From contig CM053806.1 of assembly GCA_028671895.1 (NCBI GenBank), positions 18,549,001-18,613,000 of the forward strand: 64,000 nucleotides of DNA, written 5' to 3'. The DNA comes from Oenanthe sinensis (lineage: Eukaryota; Streptophyta; Magnoliopsida; Apiales; Apiaceae). Numbering within the stretch: the first letter of the stretch is position 1; each line of letters begins with the position of its first letter. Made by a program: the position numbers and the translations under genes. The notes under the pieces were generated by a model. It did no database searches and was not told the origin of the DNA. It saw only the letters and a program-made list of their open reading frames with translations. Positions 1 to 10,921 of the stretch are shown here, one piece after another.

Positions 1-1005
1 ATGATCCTTGACCAGAACTGCTCCAAGTGTTCGGTCACCTACAGCCAGATATAGCTGTAAGGTTTCCTTCGGGTCCGGCCTCATCAAAAGGGGTGCCTTG
101 GTGAGATAATCTTTAACGTCTTCAAAAGCTTTCTGACATTCCGGTCCCCATTCAAAATTCTTCGCCCCCTTTAGGACTTGAAAAAATGGCAAGGCCTTTT
201 CAGCTGACCTTGAGATGAATCTTCGAAGGGCAGCCAACCGGCCTGTTAATCTCTGAATGTCCTGGATATTCTTTGGTGCTTCCATATCAATAACTGCTTG
301 AATCTTTTCTGGGTTGGCCTCGATGCCCCGAGCACTAACCATATAACCCAAGAATTTCCCACTAGCAACTCCGAACGTGCATTTGTTCAGATTTATTTTC
401 ATTTGGTGCTTCCTCAAGGTTTTGAAGCACTCCTTCAGATCTTCTGCATGATCCAGTTGCTGGGACTTTACTATCATATCGTCCACATAGCACTCCATAT
501 TTCGCCCAATCTGCTTGGCGAAGATTTTGTTCACCATTCTCTGAAATGTTGCTCCGGCATTTTTCAAGCCGAAGGGCATCTTGATGTAGGCATATGTTCC
601 CTTCGGAGTTATGAATGCTGTCTTCGGGATATCCTCGGCATTCATGGCTATCTGATGATATCCTGAAAAAGCATCGAGGAAACTGAGTACCTGATGTCCT
701 GCTGTTGCATCTATCAGTTGGTCAATGCTGGGAAGAGGGTAATGATCCTTCGGGCAATGCTTGTTCAGGTCTGTATAATCCACGCACATCCTCCATTTGT
801 TGTTCGCCTTTTTTACTACGACCACATTCGCCAACCAATTAGGGTATTCTATTTCTTCAATAAACTTTGCTTCCAATAGCTTTTCTACCTCCGCCTCAAT
901 GACCTTCTGTCTTTCCATGGCGAAAGTCTTTTTCCTTTGTTTGACTGGCTTGGCTTCGGGCTTGACATTCAGGCAATGCTTCACCGTCTTTATTATGTCC
1001 CAATT
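1..1005 (-). pseudogene. Ty3/gypsy reverse transcriptase-RNase H fragment (Tat-like), truncated
   Basis: The minus strand is open from about 1005 to the left edge, with no stop seen. It encodes the RT of a Ty3/gypsy retrotransposon, the enzyme that copies element RNA into DNA. Visible in order are the thumb-proximal lead-in (WRMCVDYTDLNK), the FLDAFSGYHQI block, MPFGLKNAGATFQR, the catalytic YVDD at 478-489 inside CYVDDMIVKS, then FLGYMVSARGIEANP and the start of RNase H (RTLGAVLVKD) at the edge. These block sequences fit non-chromoviral Tat/Athila-type gypsy RT. The frame stops abruptly at about 1005, where AT-rich unrelated sequence begins, so gag, protease and the linker are missing here. 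Integrase and LTR, if present, lie outside the window. Calling it a fragment is direct; the Tat assignment is inference from motifs. Confidence 0.9.
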
Positions 1006-3500
1006 CTAACGTTTTAAGAATTTGAAAAGGTTAAATTCCCCCCTACTGTCAATAAAAAACACTAAAATTGATTATAACTCCAAAATAATGCTTCCCTATT
1101 AATAAAAAATTGAGTTCTAAAATGTCTCGTAATAATTTCTGAGATAATCTACAACCGTGGGTTTCTTTTAGTTACCGTATTTATCATATAGTTAATATTA
1201 CTGAAATACAACCCCTTTAACGGTTCAACAAATTTTAAATAATTCTCATTTTATATTATTATAGCTAAGGAGTTTAGTTAACGGTTTTAAAGATGCTCCT
1301 ATAAAATTGTTATATAAAAACACACATGGAATAGTAATAACATTGGAAAAGTAAGGTAGCATCAGAGCAGGGCCAAGACCTCATCGACAAAACAACAACC
1401 AACATTTATTTGGTCCCGTGAAAAATTACAAGAAAATCCAGAAAATATTCGAGAGAGATCGACGTTACATCCAAAGAAAACTGTTTCAACTGTAGAGCAT
1501 TGTCAGCTCTGATGTGGCAACCACGTGGGTCAACAGACAAGATTATAAATATAGTAATATATAAATTCATAGTTGTACTAGGTTTAGTAGCTAATTAATT
1601 AACTAAAGTAGCATAATCCTCATCGACACCACGACGATTACCTCGAAGCGGCACCTAACATGGCGGAATTGGAGGGTGTCAGATCCACGTGTCACGGTTG
1701 TTATAACATGTACATAGACCATCATTAGCTTAGTAATATGTACTAAGCACAATTTGCGCACACCATGCAATACATATATATTAGGAAAATTGTTCTCCCA
1801 TAAATGATTGCTTAATTATTTATTTATGATTTTTTATAATGAATAAGTAAAAAAAAATAATTTTTTTTTGTTTCGAGAATATAATGATGTAGTCTTCTAT
1901 ATTTATATAATTTTTTTAATATATCCTATTTGTTATAAAGAACGGCTGACATTTAGTTGAAATAATATATAATATAATGTTCTATTACAAATTAAGCTAG
2001 AATTCTGATCATTTCTAATAAATTTAATAAAATATTATTATTACATTTCGAAGATCAATTGAACTTAATAAAAAAATAATGATTTCTTAAAACTTTAATA
2101 TGTTAGGATCCTTTTAATAAATTTAAAATTTTAATAATATTTAAATTTTATATTATCAGTTTCGACGTTATTCCACGTATAGATAAAGTGTATCCGACAC
2201 CTTGCCATTTAATTAGTTTATATATCCCATTGACTATGTTACAGCTTTTGGTTTATCGCTTAATCCAGTGTTAATTTTTTATCTTGTAGACTGTCTGTTG
2301 TTTATTTGGCAAAGTGTAAAAAAGTGGGTTGATTTTTCTTGGATAATAAGCCGGTCAATATCTTGGACTCATTCTATGGAACGAGCATTAATCAAGATTA
2401 TCTCTATAGATCTTACTTTTTGTTTCTTTATTACTAATTTAAAAGATTGCAGGCTTTTTCTCTAAATGACAAACCCTTAATACGACAATTTCATTTACTC
2501 TTGGGAACTTCCCAAGCTACTCGTCCTGTCAAATTCATTGAGAAAATGAGTTGTATTTTATGTATTTAAAATACATATTTTGTCTACTTAAGTTACTGAT
2601 TTAAATATATAAAAATGACATTTTTATGTGCTTAAATATGTGTTTTGTCTACTTAAGTTATTAAAATCGAAAATTTTGTATATTTAAAAAGTTTGTAAAA
2701 ATAATTGATATGTAGCCTTTTTTTGTTATTTAATACTATATATTAAGTTACATATGTGTTAAACAGAATATAAAAATAATTAAAATTAATATAAAACATA
2801 ACAGATTAAATAACATGATATGATAGAAACAAGATTTTTGGAAAATGATATGTATTGTTTTAACTTTTAAAATATCTTTAGAAATTATGCCATTAAAATA
2901 TTTTTGAAAATTATTATCCTTAAAAATTATAATAAAGAATGTTTCAAACTTATTTAAATTAAAATAAAAAGGAATAAATATATTATTCATCTTTTGTTTG
3001 TCATATCTTACTTAATATAAAGCTAAATATGTAATTAATTGCTATTTCAATCTTTTTTTCTAAAGATTAATAGTTAAAAATTATCAAGTCATAAATATTT
3101 AACTTATTTTCCCCCAAATATGTTGTCACGAATGCTAACAAATGAGCGTGGAATATAAGAGATTAATTATTTTGGTAACTAATACAAGAGTAAATACGGA
3201 TACAAAATATATATATAATAATGAATTAGTAATCTCTTCATTTTTAAAATTTATCAGTGTTGTTTTTGCCATTTATATTAAGATGCAAAAATGATGCAAA
3301 ATTTTTAAAAAATATTATAATTTTATAAATTTAATATAATAACACAGTAAAGTGATATGAGAAACAATCTAATATAATATAAATTATTTATATTTTAGTT
3401 TATTTTAAGAAAATATAATATTTTAAGTTTAAAACTTATTAAAAATAATTTAATATAAATATTATATATCTAAATTTATATTAATATAAGATTTAGGTTT
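1006..3500. other. AT-rich intergenic spacer, no gene seen
   Basis: No coding region, RNA gene or complete transposon is recognisable. A directly repeated segment of roughly 65 bp period lies near 2566-2660, with both copies containing TTTTGTCTACTTAAGTTA. CACGTG boxes occur near 1550 and 1687 but no gene follows them. Open frames at 2268-2465 (+) and 2748-2990 (-) have no coding character. Confidence 0.5.
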
Positions 3501-3537
3501 ACACATAGAAAGAAGGTGACACGTGTCAAAAGGATCT

Positions 3538-3575
3538 GTTAATAACAGAGACCCGCATCTGTTATTAACAGAGGT
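3538..3575. repeat. Perfect 15-bp hairpin
   Basis: TCTGTTAATAACAGA is followed after an 8-base loop by its exact reverse complement TCTGTTATTAACAGA. A palindromic GACACGTGTC box lies about 15 bases upstream. The function is unknown; it could be a transposon end or a chance structure. Confidence 0.6.
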
Positions 3576-3842
3576 TGGTCTGTTTTTTTTAAATCCTAAT
3601 CGTCCATATCCTGATCCAAAAATTTATTCATTAAATGGTTGCTATGGATCATGTCCATTAAATATATCATAAAGAATGCATAAAATTGTAGCTACTGATG
3701 TCACACTCAAAAGAGTAACCAGTAAGACAGCGGTGACCTAGATAAACAGATAACATCATTTAATCTGTAAAGAAAGAATCACTTTGTTCATGTGTATGTA
3801 TAAATTATTCACACACGTAACTTAAAGTTCATTTTATACTAA

Positions 3843-4052
3843 AGCCCCGTTTGTGTAAGCTTATAAGCAGCTTATAAGCTGAAAAAATTGGTATATATGT
3901 ACTTTTTCTGAAAATAAGTAACTTATTTTCAAATTTGGAAATAAGATTTGGTCTTAAATTTCTAAAATAAATATTAATTTTCAAAAAAAATATGAAAATA
4001 CTTTTTAAAAAAAATAACTTATTATTTATAAACTAAGCCAAACATCCCCTAA
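3843..4052. mobile_element. Degenerate MITE-like element (possible hAT type)
   Basis: One end reads GCCCCGTTTGTGTAAGC and the other AAGCCAAACATCCCCT, which are imperfect inverted repeats in the style of hAT or PIF MITE termini (GGGG..GTTTGG). The first 60 bases also hold the inner palindrome GCTTATAAGCAGCTTATAAGC. No target duplication could be set, so the boundaries are approximate. Confidence 0.35.
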
Positions 4053-4227
4053 ATCTCATCAACCGACTGTTAATGGTGGTTAAGATATTTTAATTCTCGT
4101 CACACAACACAATACTAAATGATCAAGAGTCTCTTGATTGCAGTTAAAAAGTAATACTCCTTTGACCCTTTGTAACCTTTCAGCTGTTTTTAAATTTTTT
4201 ATGCTTTAAAATACGTGGATAAAAAAA

Positions 4228-4456
4228 TACTGTACCACCTATTTGTTTATATCTAGAAGAGGGTGTCCGACATTTTAACATGCATATAAAATATAGTTTC
4301 ATAATTTATTTTTTAATTTTTTTTTCTCTGAATAAAAAATTAAATTTTCAGAGAAAAAAATAAAAAAAGTTATGGAACTATATTTTATATGTACCTTAAA
4401 ATGTATGTCGGACACCCTCTCTAAAATGTAAACAAATGGATGAGACCGAGAGAGTA
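4228..4456. mobile_element. Stowaway-like MITE (palindromic)
   Basis: The two halves are near-complete inverted repeats. The left half carries GGGTGTCCGACATTTTAA and CATATAAAATATAGTTTC; the right half carries their complements, around a CTCTGAA/TTCAGAG centre. The right end complements to a diverged form of the CTCCCTCCGT terminus typical of Stowaway (Tc1/mariner-derived) MITEs, with TA at both borders. The element is non-coding and relies on transposase in trans. Confidence 0.75.
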
Positions 4457-4576
4457 TGATTAATGGTAACTTTCTACAAATGCGAGGTTGTATTTTTGTC
4501 TGAAATTGTGTAAAAGATTAATGGTATTATCGTACTACTCCGTATAACACTTTGTTCAGTAATCATTATTGTAAAC

Positions 4577-5445
4577 TGTTGCGAAGAAATTTGACCAACA
4601 CTCCTAGAACAATATGTTAAAGATAGTTTAAACCTCGGCTACAAAACAGGTTCACAACCAAGTTTTCACACAGCGTGAGAAGGTGAATTTGTATGGTGTT
4701 TGGACTGAATTTGTCGGTGTCCCGATGAATTAGGGGTGATGCAGCTCCGTGCAAGCCTCCCTAGATTACCGGAATATAGATCACACAAGAATTTAGGGTG
4801 CCATCGTCCTTAATCGAATGATCATCCCCGACAAATGGCCTACGTATCATGTATTTATAGGGACGTTCGTAGTTTTTGGGCTGTGGGCTTATGATTCGTA
4901 GAGAATAGCCACGTTTTAGGTTATTTGTAGTGATCCAACCAATGATTTGTAGTTGTTGAAGCTGATTAGGAGTCTGCCAGGAGCTTCCATGAAGAGTCCT
5001 TCTGTAGATGAACCTCTCTCAGGCAGCAGAATTGATGTAGAATGCGTATCTGATCATACACATGAAATATATATGATATAGAACTGTAACTAGGCTGTAA
5101 TTATCACAATAGAAGTATGATAAATAATGAATAATGTGCTCCTAAAGTATAGGAGTTCGTCCCTATCCTGTTAAGCTAATTGCGGTTCAATGTCTAAACC
5201 TCACACTTCGAACCTCTGGCCCTCGAAACTCGAACCTCAATCGTAATGAATCATGTTATTCCATACTTTAGCACTAGTGAACCTCAATCCTAAATGAACC
5301 TCATTCATATTCTGTCCTCGTGCTTCGGGCATCTGGAGAACTTCCATAGCAGAACCTCTGTCTGTCATTGAACCTCCTTACACTAAGGTTCCAGATTAGT
5401 CTTTTAGAGGTCCAAATATATCCATGCTAAATTTGGAGCACAACA
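4577..5445 (-). repeat. 3' LTR of gypsy element A
   Basis: This LTR runs TG...CA on both strands and closely matches 10922-11812. GAACCT occurs seven times between about 5018 and 5375, mostly followed by C. There is no ORF. The minus-strand sequence just upstream of it is purine-rich but not a clean polypurine tract. Confidence 0.88.
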
Positions 5446-6867
5446 ACTACCTTACGGTTCCTCGAAGTCATGGAATGCAAGGGGAACCTTATGCCCATCC
5501 TTCAAATACAGTTTCTGAGAATCTCAAACCATAAATTCGGAAATGAAAGCATCAACATTTCAACCCTAAGCCTACATGAGCTAATTCGTCATAGGAAACA
5601 AGAGAAGTAATACATAATCTTCATAACTTCATATTATTATGCCAACTGGAGCCAATTATCCCAGAAGCTTCACAGATGAACCTTGTAGGTTCTGGCATAA
5701 GAACATCATAAGTCCAGATATGGAAACCTTGCAGGTTCATGCATGAGAACCTCGTACCTCAATGTACCCCATCTGTACACACGTAATCCTGAAATAAGTT
5801 TCACAAATGAATTAACTCAAAATGAAATAAAGATATACATATGAGGGATAAATAAGAATTTGAATTTCAAAATTTAAATAAAACTCTTCAATCTCCCCTT
5901 AGGAAGCCGCGTTGCTCGGTACACGAACCACCTTTAATACTTGTTGTTCATTTAACCTAGCCTCTCTAATCATCCTTGACTATGCGGCACATGTTTTCAC
6001 GCCTTCACCCATCTATATATACATGCATCTCCAACACACCCAAGGCTTTTTTTATTCTTTATTTACTTACAAAACTCTAGAGCTCCCCAGCCCCCTTTGA
6101 AGCAAGAAGCCCAGGCGTCCGATATCCCGGTGCAGTCCACCAACCCTGACTATATCCTCGTTCTTATAATCAGGTACATAACTCGATCATTCCTTTTTAC
6201 TCTCTCGTTATCTCTGCACTATGAACATCACAAACCCCTGTATACACTATGAACATCAAAGCACACACACATCTTGTTAACCTGAGTGTTATGAAGATAA
6301 ATTGCATGTGACATCTATTTTATCCATCTGCAAACACACATTCCACACACTCTGTAGCACCTTTGTATGACCAAATGTATCTTCTGCTTATACCCAAATG
6401 CACAGGTAATATATGCATCACAATCGCATAGGTATATTTATAGATCTGCTCACGGTAGACCAATTGATAGCCCAGATAAATGTGTCATTAACCCTTTCTG
6501 CAGTATGCATAGATAGGGGCTTTCGAACTTGAACTTCAAGGGCGAATCCCCTCCCCGCATATTTCAACCTTAGCTCTATACCAAGCCCATTATCAAATAT
6601 GCTACATCAGATCACACCTAGAGGATAGGACAATGACCCCTACCATCTATTTGAATATAGGTCTGAACTAACACTCCGCACACTTGACACCACTTGAAAA
6701 CCCTCAATCTGGAATTACCGGATCTGGTTCGAGGTTCATTATAGGACCTCAACCCACACACCCTGAATTTCAAACCTTAGAGCTAGAACTCAGAACCTCT
6801 GACCAGCGAACTCTGAATTCCCCCAATTACTGAACCTCCAAGTAGCACCGCTTCTTCCATTATGTAG
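5446..6867. other. Non-coding interior of element A (5' flank of the antisense gene)
   Basis: No convincing ORF is present. It holds scattered GAACCT/GAGGTTC words, a TATA-like box near 6013, and a splice-donor-like CAG/GTACAT near 6171. This region plausibly is promoter, untranslated leader and leader intron of the antisense gene that starts at 6868. Confidence 0.45.
6013..6021 (+). promoter_or_regulatory. TATA-like box upstream of the antisense gene
   Basis: CTATATATAC is followed 30-60 bases later by a C/T-rich stretch of the kind seen at plant transcription starts. It is the only good TATA candidate between the LTR and the antisense ORF. This is inference from position and sequence only. 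Confidence 0.35.
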
Positions 6868-8712
6868 ATGACGGGTAACTCATCATCAACAACACCCATA
6901 GCTTCCCTGAAGAGGAGAGATTCACCATCAAAGGAGGACCTGAACCCCCAATCTTCTTCTCATTCTACTGACCCCATGATACCTCTGGCCACACTACCCC
7001 CCCCTCAGTATTAACACCAGAACTAGGTCAAAAGCCTTAGTCCTCAACCCAGAGGAATCTCAGATCGTGATGAGACCAACCCCATGTCCCGAAGATATTG
7101 GCACTTCCATACATAACCAATCTCCCAAAGAGCTCATGTTCCTCACCGGAACCTCAGAAGAAAAACAAGAAAATGAAGCCTCAATCAGTTCTCAATCCAA
7201 GACCTATCCTCCAAGCCTACTGCCAGAAGAAGGTGAGTCTTTTCACGGATTCCTTTAATAACCCGACGACATTTCAGATGACAATGAACTTGAAGTTGAA
7301 AGTGATCCTCCGCAGATCAGAAGATTAACATTATGTTACGAGAATATGGATTCCCAGATGACCCCTGCCAAACTAATCAACTTAATGAGTATGTGTGAAC
7401 CTGGGTGCAGACTAGTGGTTCATCAGTTAGGTAAGAGGTGCCATAGGTTCAATGACTTTGAACCTGAGCATGGTATCCTAGGAGCTGTCATTTCATCTAC
7501 GTATTTCAGGCTTGAGCTGAGTGTACCTCTACACCCGTTCATCGAAGAAGTTTTACAGTTTTATGACATTGATGCACACCAACTGACAACCAATTCCTAC
7601 CAAATGGCCATATGTATGTTCTTGATATACGACCTCAAACTTTCCTCCAGATTATCCGCTGCAGAGTTATGATACTTTTACAAGCTGAAAGAAATAGACA
7701 AGAAGGTAGGATGTTTCTATTTAGATGTTTGGCTAGGTCATGCGAGTAAGTGCATCAAGGGAGCAAAGGAACTCATGTCAGGATGGCATGAACATTTCAT
7801 ATACTGTTATGATTGCCCTTATTATAGAAAGGATTTTAACATTGCCCCCGGTAAGCACTGAGCTCCAAGATCAACTCCCTATGAACCTATGTTCTATTAG
7901 CAAGTCTTTCTAACCCAACTTCCATTTATTATTCTTAGAGGTTCCCAAGCAGACCTCTCTTTCAGGCATGAAACTTGAAAAGGCCAAGAAAGCGCTAAAA
8001 ATCGCATCGAGATTAGGGGATGGCGCTATCGTATTAACTCTGGATAACCTGAGAAAACTTAAAGTTACAATGGTGGACGACCACTCAATATCATTAGGTC
8101 GGGATGTCGATGTTGGGGTCTCCCTAGACAGAGGTTCCAACTTCACACTTATTAATCCCATCGAACTATACACTCTTTTGTTCAATTCGAATGCATATCA
8201 TTTTTTCATACATATTGCCTCTTATTCCACTCTCACACCTTTATTATTGTTATGCTTTTGCAGAAATGGCCTCAGGTGTCCCAAGGTTCTTGAAACATTC
8301 CATGAAGTATGAAGACTTATATAAGGATAAAATGGACGTTGATGATGTTGAAATTGTTCCTACCGCCACCCCGTTGACTAGGGGCAATGCATCAGCTTTC
8401 ATGGTAGAGAGGTGCTCTTCATCTTTTAAGAGAAGAATGCCCCTAGAGCCCTCTCGAACCTTTGTTTCCAAGTCAATGAAGAAAGCTAATAAGCCCTTCC
8501 TCCATCTAACTGATATGCTAGAGAGCCATTTACTTGTCGGCGCCATGGAGGAATGAAACAAGCTGAAGTTATCTGATGCTTCTAAGGCCATTACCTACGC
8601 CACTGCTCAAAGCTTGTTTTTGAAGCTAGAATTTGATGATAGAATTGTGGAAGCGGCACGGGAGGAGCAACATCTCAAAAAAGAAGTTAAACAGTATCCT
8701 CGGCGGCTCTAG
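6868..8712 (+). pseudogene. Antisense accessory gene of element A, gypsy-type transposon (Transposase_28-like) protein, broken
   Basis: The gene lies opposite to the element's own transcript. It starts ATGACGGGTAAC and appears to have three exons. Exon 1 ends at 7850 (CCCCCG/GTAAGC); exon 2 begins at 7939 after TTATTATTCTTAG, and the join keeps frame (phase 1); another acceptor, GCTTTTGCAG, precedes 8264. A segment reading LELSVPLHPFIEEVLQFY then DAHQLTTNSYQM resembles the conserved core of the 'putative gypsy type transposon' family (PF04195 in my recollection). The last exon ends in a charged, coiled-coil-like tail. Breaks are a frameshift in a C-run near 7005, TAA codons at 7256-7261, TGA at 7670 and TGA after GAMEE near 8554. 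Function is unknown; family members occur as extra ORFs in Tat-type elements. Confidence 0.68.
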
Positions 8713-8872
8713 CCTTTTCTTTACTTTCTGGCATCCGTGGATCCAAGTCAATTTCCACATGAACCTCGTTGTTTTGAGCTTCTGGCATAAAAACCTCTGA
8801 ACCTCTCGGGAGAGCTTCCAGGTTTTCAAGATCCTCATTTCTTGGAGCTTCCAACATCAACACTGGTGCCAC
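8687..8872 (-). pseudogene. Short open remnant, possible gag-region fragment of element A
   Basis: This is a 61-codon minus-strand frame rich in E, P, R and D (LEALPRGSEVFMPEAQNNE, then RMPESKEKARAAEDT). It runs in the element's transcription direction and abuts the end of the antisense gene. Composition is gene-like and the frame continues upstream without a start. I do not recognise a domain. It may be the remaining edge of the gag N-terminal region, or it may be non-coding. Confidence 0.35.
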
Positions 8873-9007
8873 TGGTTCAGGGGCATCCTCCCCCGGAAAA
8901 ACAACAGCATCAACACTGGTTTGTTTATGAGAAAACCAAGTTGACTAATGAACCTTGAACTTGTCAAGTTCTTTCTTCATTCTTGAACCCTAGCCATCCA
9001 TAAACAT

Positions 9008-10117
9008 TGAACCTCATTCCCGCTTAGGAGGTGTGAACCTGAGGTATCATGAACTTCACGAACTTTCAGAGCTATTAGAGTGAGAGACAGTCATGAACCT
9101 GAGGTATCAAGATCTTCATGAACCTCGAACCCGCTTAGGAGGTGTGAATCTGAGGTATCAGGATCTTCATGAACCTCGAGCCCGCATAGGAGGTGTGAAC
9201 CTGAGGTATCAGCAGCTTCACGAACCTCTAGAGCTATGAGAGTGAAAGGCAGTCATGAACTTGAGGTATTAGGATTTTCATGAACCTCGAGCCCGCTTAG
9301 GAGGTGTGAACCTGAGGTATCAGGAGCTTCACTAACCTTTGGAGCTATGAGAGTGAGAGGTAGTCATGAACCTGAGGTATCAGGATCTTCATGAACCTCG
9401 AGCCCACTTAGGAGGTGTGAACCTGAGGCATCAGGAGCTTCACGAACCTCTAGAGCTATGAGAGTGAGAGGCAGTCATGAACTTGAGGTATCAGGATCTT
9501 CATGAACCACGAGCCTGCTTAGGAGGTGTGAGCCTGAGGTATCGAGAGCTTCACGAACCTCTGGAGCTATGAGAGTGAGAGGCAGTCATGAACCTGAGGT
9601 ATCAGAATCTTCATGAACTTCAAGCCCTCTTAGGAGGTGTGAACCTGAGGTATCAAGATCTTCACGAATCTCTAAAGCTATGAGAGTAAGAGACAGTCAT
9701 GAACCTCAGGTATCAGGATTTTCATGAACCTCGAGCCCGCTTAGGAGGTGTGAAGCTGGGTATCAGGAGCTTCCCGAACCTTTAGAGTTATGAGAGTGAG
9801 AGGTAGTCATGAACCTGAGGTATCTGGATCTTCATGAACCTCGAACCCGCGTAGGAGGTGTGAACTTGAGGTGTCAGGAGTTTCACGAACCTCTGGAGCT
9901 ATGAGAGTGATATGCAGTCATGAACCTGAGGTATCGGGATCTTCATAAACCTCAAGCCCGCTTAGGAGGTGTGAACTTGAGGTATCAGGAGCTTCACGAA
10001 CCTTTGGAGCTATGAGAGTGAGATGCAGTCATGATCCTGAGGTATCAGGATTTTCATGAACCTCGAGCCCGCTTAGGAGGTGTGAACCTGAGGTATCAGG
10101 ATCTTCATGAACCTCTA
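9008..10117. repeat. 111-bp tandem repeat array in element A
   Basis: The word AGTCATGA recurs at 9251, 9362, 9473, 9584, 9695, 9805, 9916 and 10027, a period of 110-111 bp, with a first copy at 9089 offset by an extra half unit. Each unit consists of a 51-bp and a 60-bp half that share GAACCTGAGGTATCAGGA and CTTCA.GAACCTC. A full unit therefore carries GAACCT about four times. Unit and half-unit lengths are multiples of three, yet each of the six frames has at least one stop per typical unit, so the array is not coding now. It sits between the gag remnant and the antisense gene, where pol would be expected. Confidence 0.92.
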
Positions 10118-10225
10118 GGTGGAACGGGTTATGTCCGGTCTAATACTACTGGAAGCTCTAGGAGGGATCCTGGCAGTATGACTTCGAGAACCTCAAAGCG
10201 CCGACCTCCCCTTCCTGCCCCGGTC

Positions 10226-10606
10226 TTACTTAGATTGGTCCAGCTTGTATCTCAGATCTTTATCATTGAGTTTCTTCCTCATTCTGTCAAAAATGTTAAC
10301 TTTTCTGACAGGAGAACCTTGGGAATCACCTAACCTTTGAACCTCTGGTTCCTGGTTAGTTTTTATATCATCAAAATTTGTCTTAAGGCTATTCTTGCCC
10401 ATCCCTTCTTCATCAGTATTGAAGTCGAGGCGTACCGGGGTCACCTCTCTTCGTTGCTTGCATTCACGAGAAGTTTACTGCTTCTTATGCCATTTCTTCA
10501 TCTTTTCAGACAATTTCTCCAGACCTTTAACTCCATCACCAATCTAGTTAACCGCGTTCACCACATCTTCAGGTGACCTCAGTCCTAGTCTCTTATTTAC
10601 GCTCAT
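10226..10606 (-). pseudogene. gag N-terminal remnant of element A
   Basis: From ATG at 10606 the minus strand reads MSVNKRLGLRSPEDVVNAVN, a stop, a lysine-rich helix (GLEKLSEKMKKWHKKQ), a second stop, then a long charged stretch ending FDRMRKKLNDKDLR. One frame is kept through two stop codons, which shows an old coding region. Its place just inside the primer-site side supports gag, and the basic and charged composition suits a nucleic-acid-binding protein. There is no zinc knuckle, and the rest of gag is replaced by the tandem array. The gag call is inference from position. Confidence 0.55.
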
Positions 10607-10903
10607 TGGGCAGCTTTGATCGCTATTGGTTTTGTCTGATATTCTTTCCTTCAATGGTGGCTGCTTTTAGAATTTTCCTTCCTTTTTCCGCATTTCACTC
10701 AACGGGTTGAAGGGAGATAGTGCATCAAGCTATTTGCAAGACCCCATCAGTTAAATAAGAAAAAGACCATTCCTCTGGCAAAAACGCCGAGAGTAGAGTT
10801 ACGAGAACAGCCGTCTGATGGAAAACGCTGAGCCTGAACTGGCGAACCGAAGTAACTTTTGGAACCGTACCAAACTTGAGTAAAGAATATTTTAAAATCC
10901 CCT

Positions 10904-10920
10904 ACTTCTAGTGCCAAAAA
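10904..10920 (-). promoter_or_regulatory. Primer-binding-site-like sequence of element A
   Basis: Immediately inside the right LTR the minus strand reads TTTTTGGCACTAGAAGTAGG. A TGGC-start motif after a T-run next to the 5' LTR is typical of Tat/Ogre-type gypsy elements. The tRNA was not assigned. Its position sets the element's orientation. Confidence 0.55.
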
Positions 10921-10921
10921 G

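Noticed and set aside
298..1009. Plus-strand open frames over the left edge
   Set aside because: They are antisense shadows of the gypsy RT on the minus strand, which has all the conserved RT blocks.
1540..1700. CACGTG boxes as evidence of a host promoter
   Set aside because: No transcription unit with coding capacity follows on either strand; the boxes alone are not enough.
9008..10117. CRISPR array
   Set aside because: Units are contiguous with no unique spacers and the genome is eukaryotic. This is an ordinary tandem repeat inside a retrotransposon.
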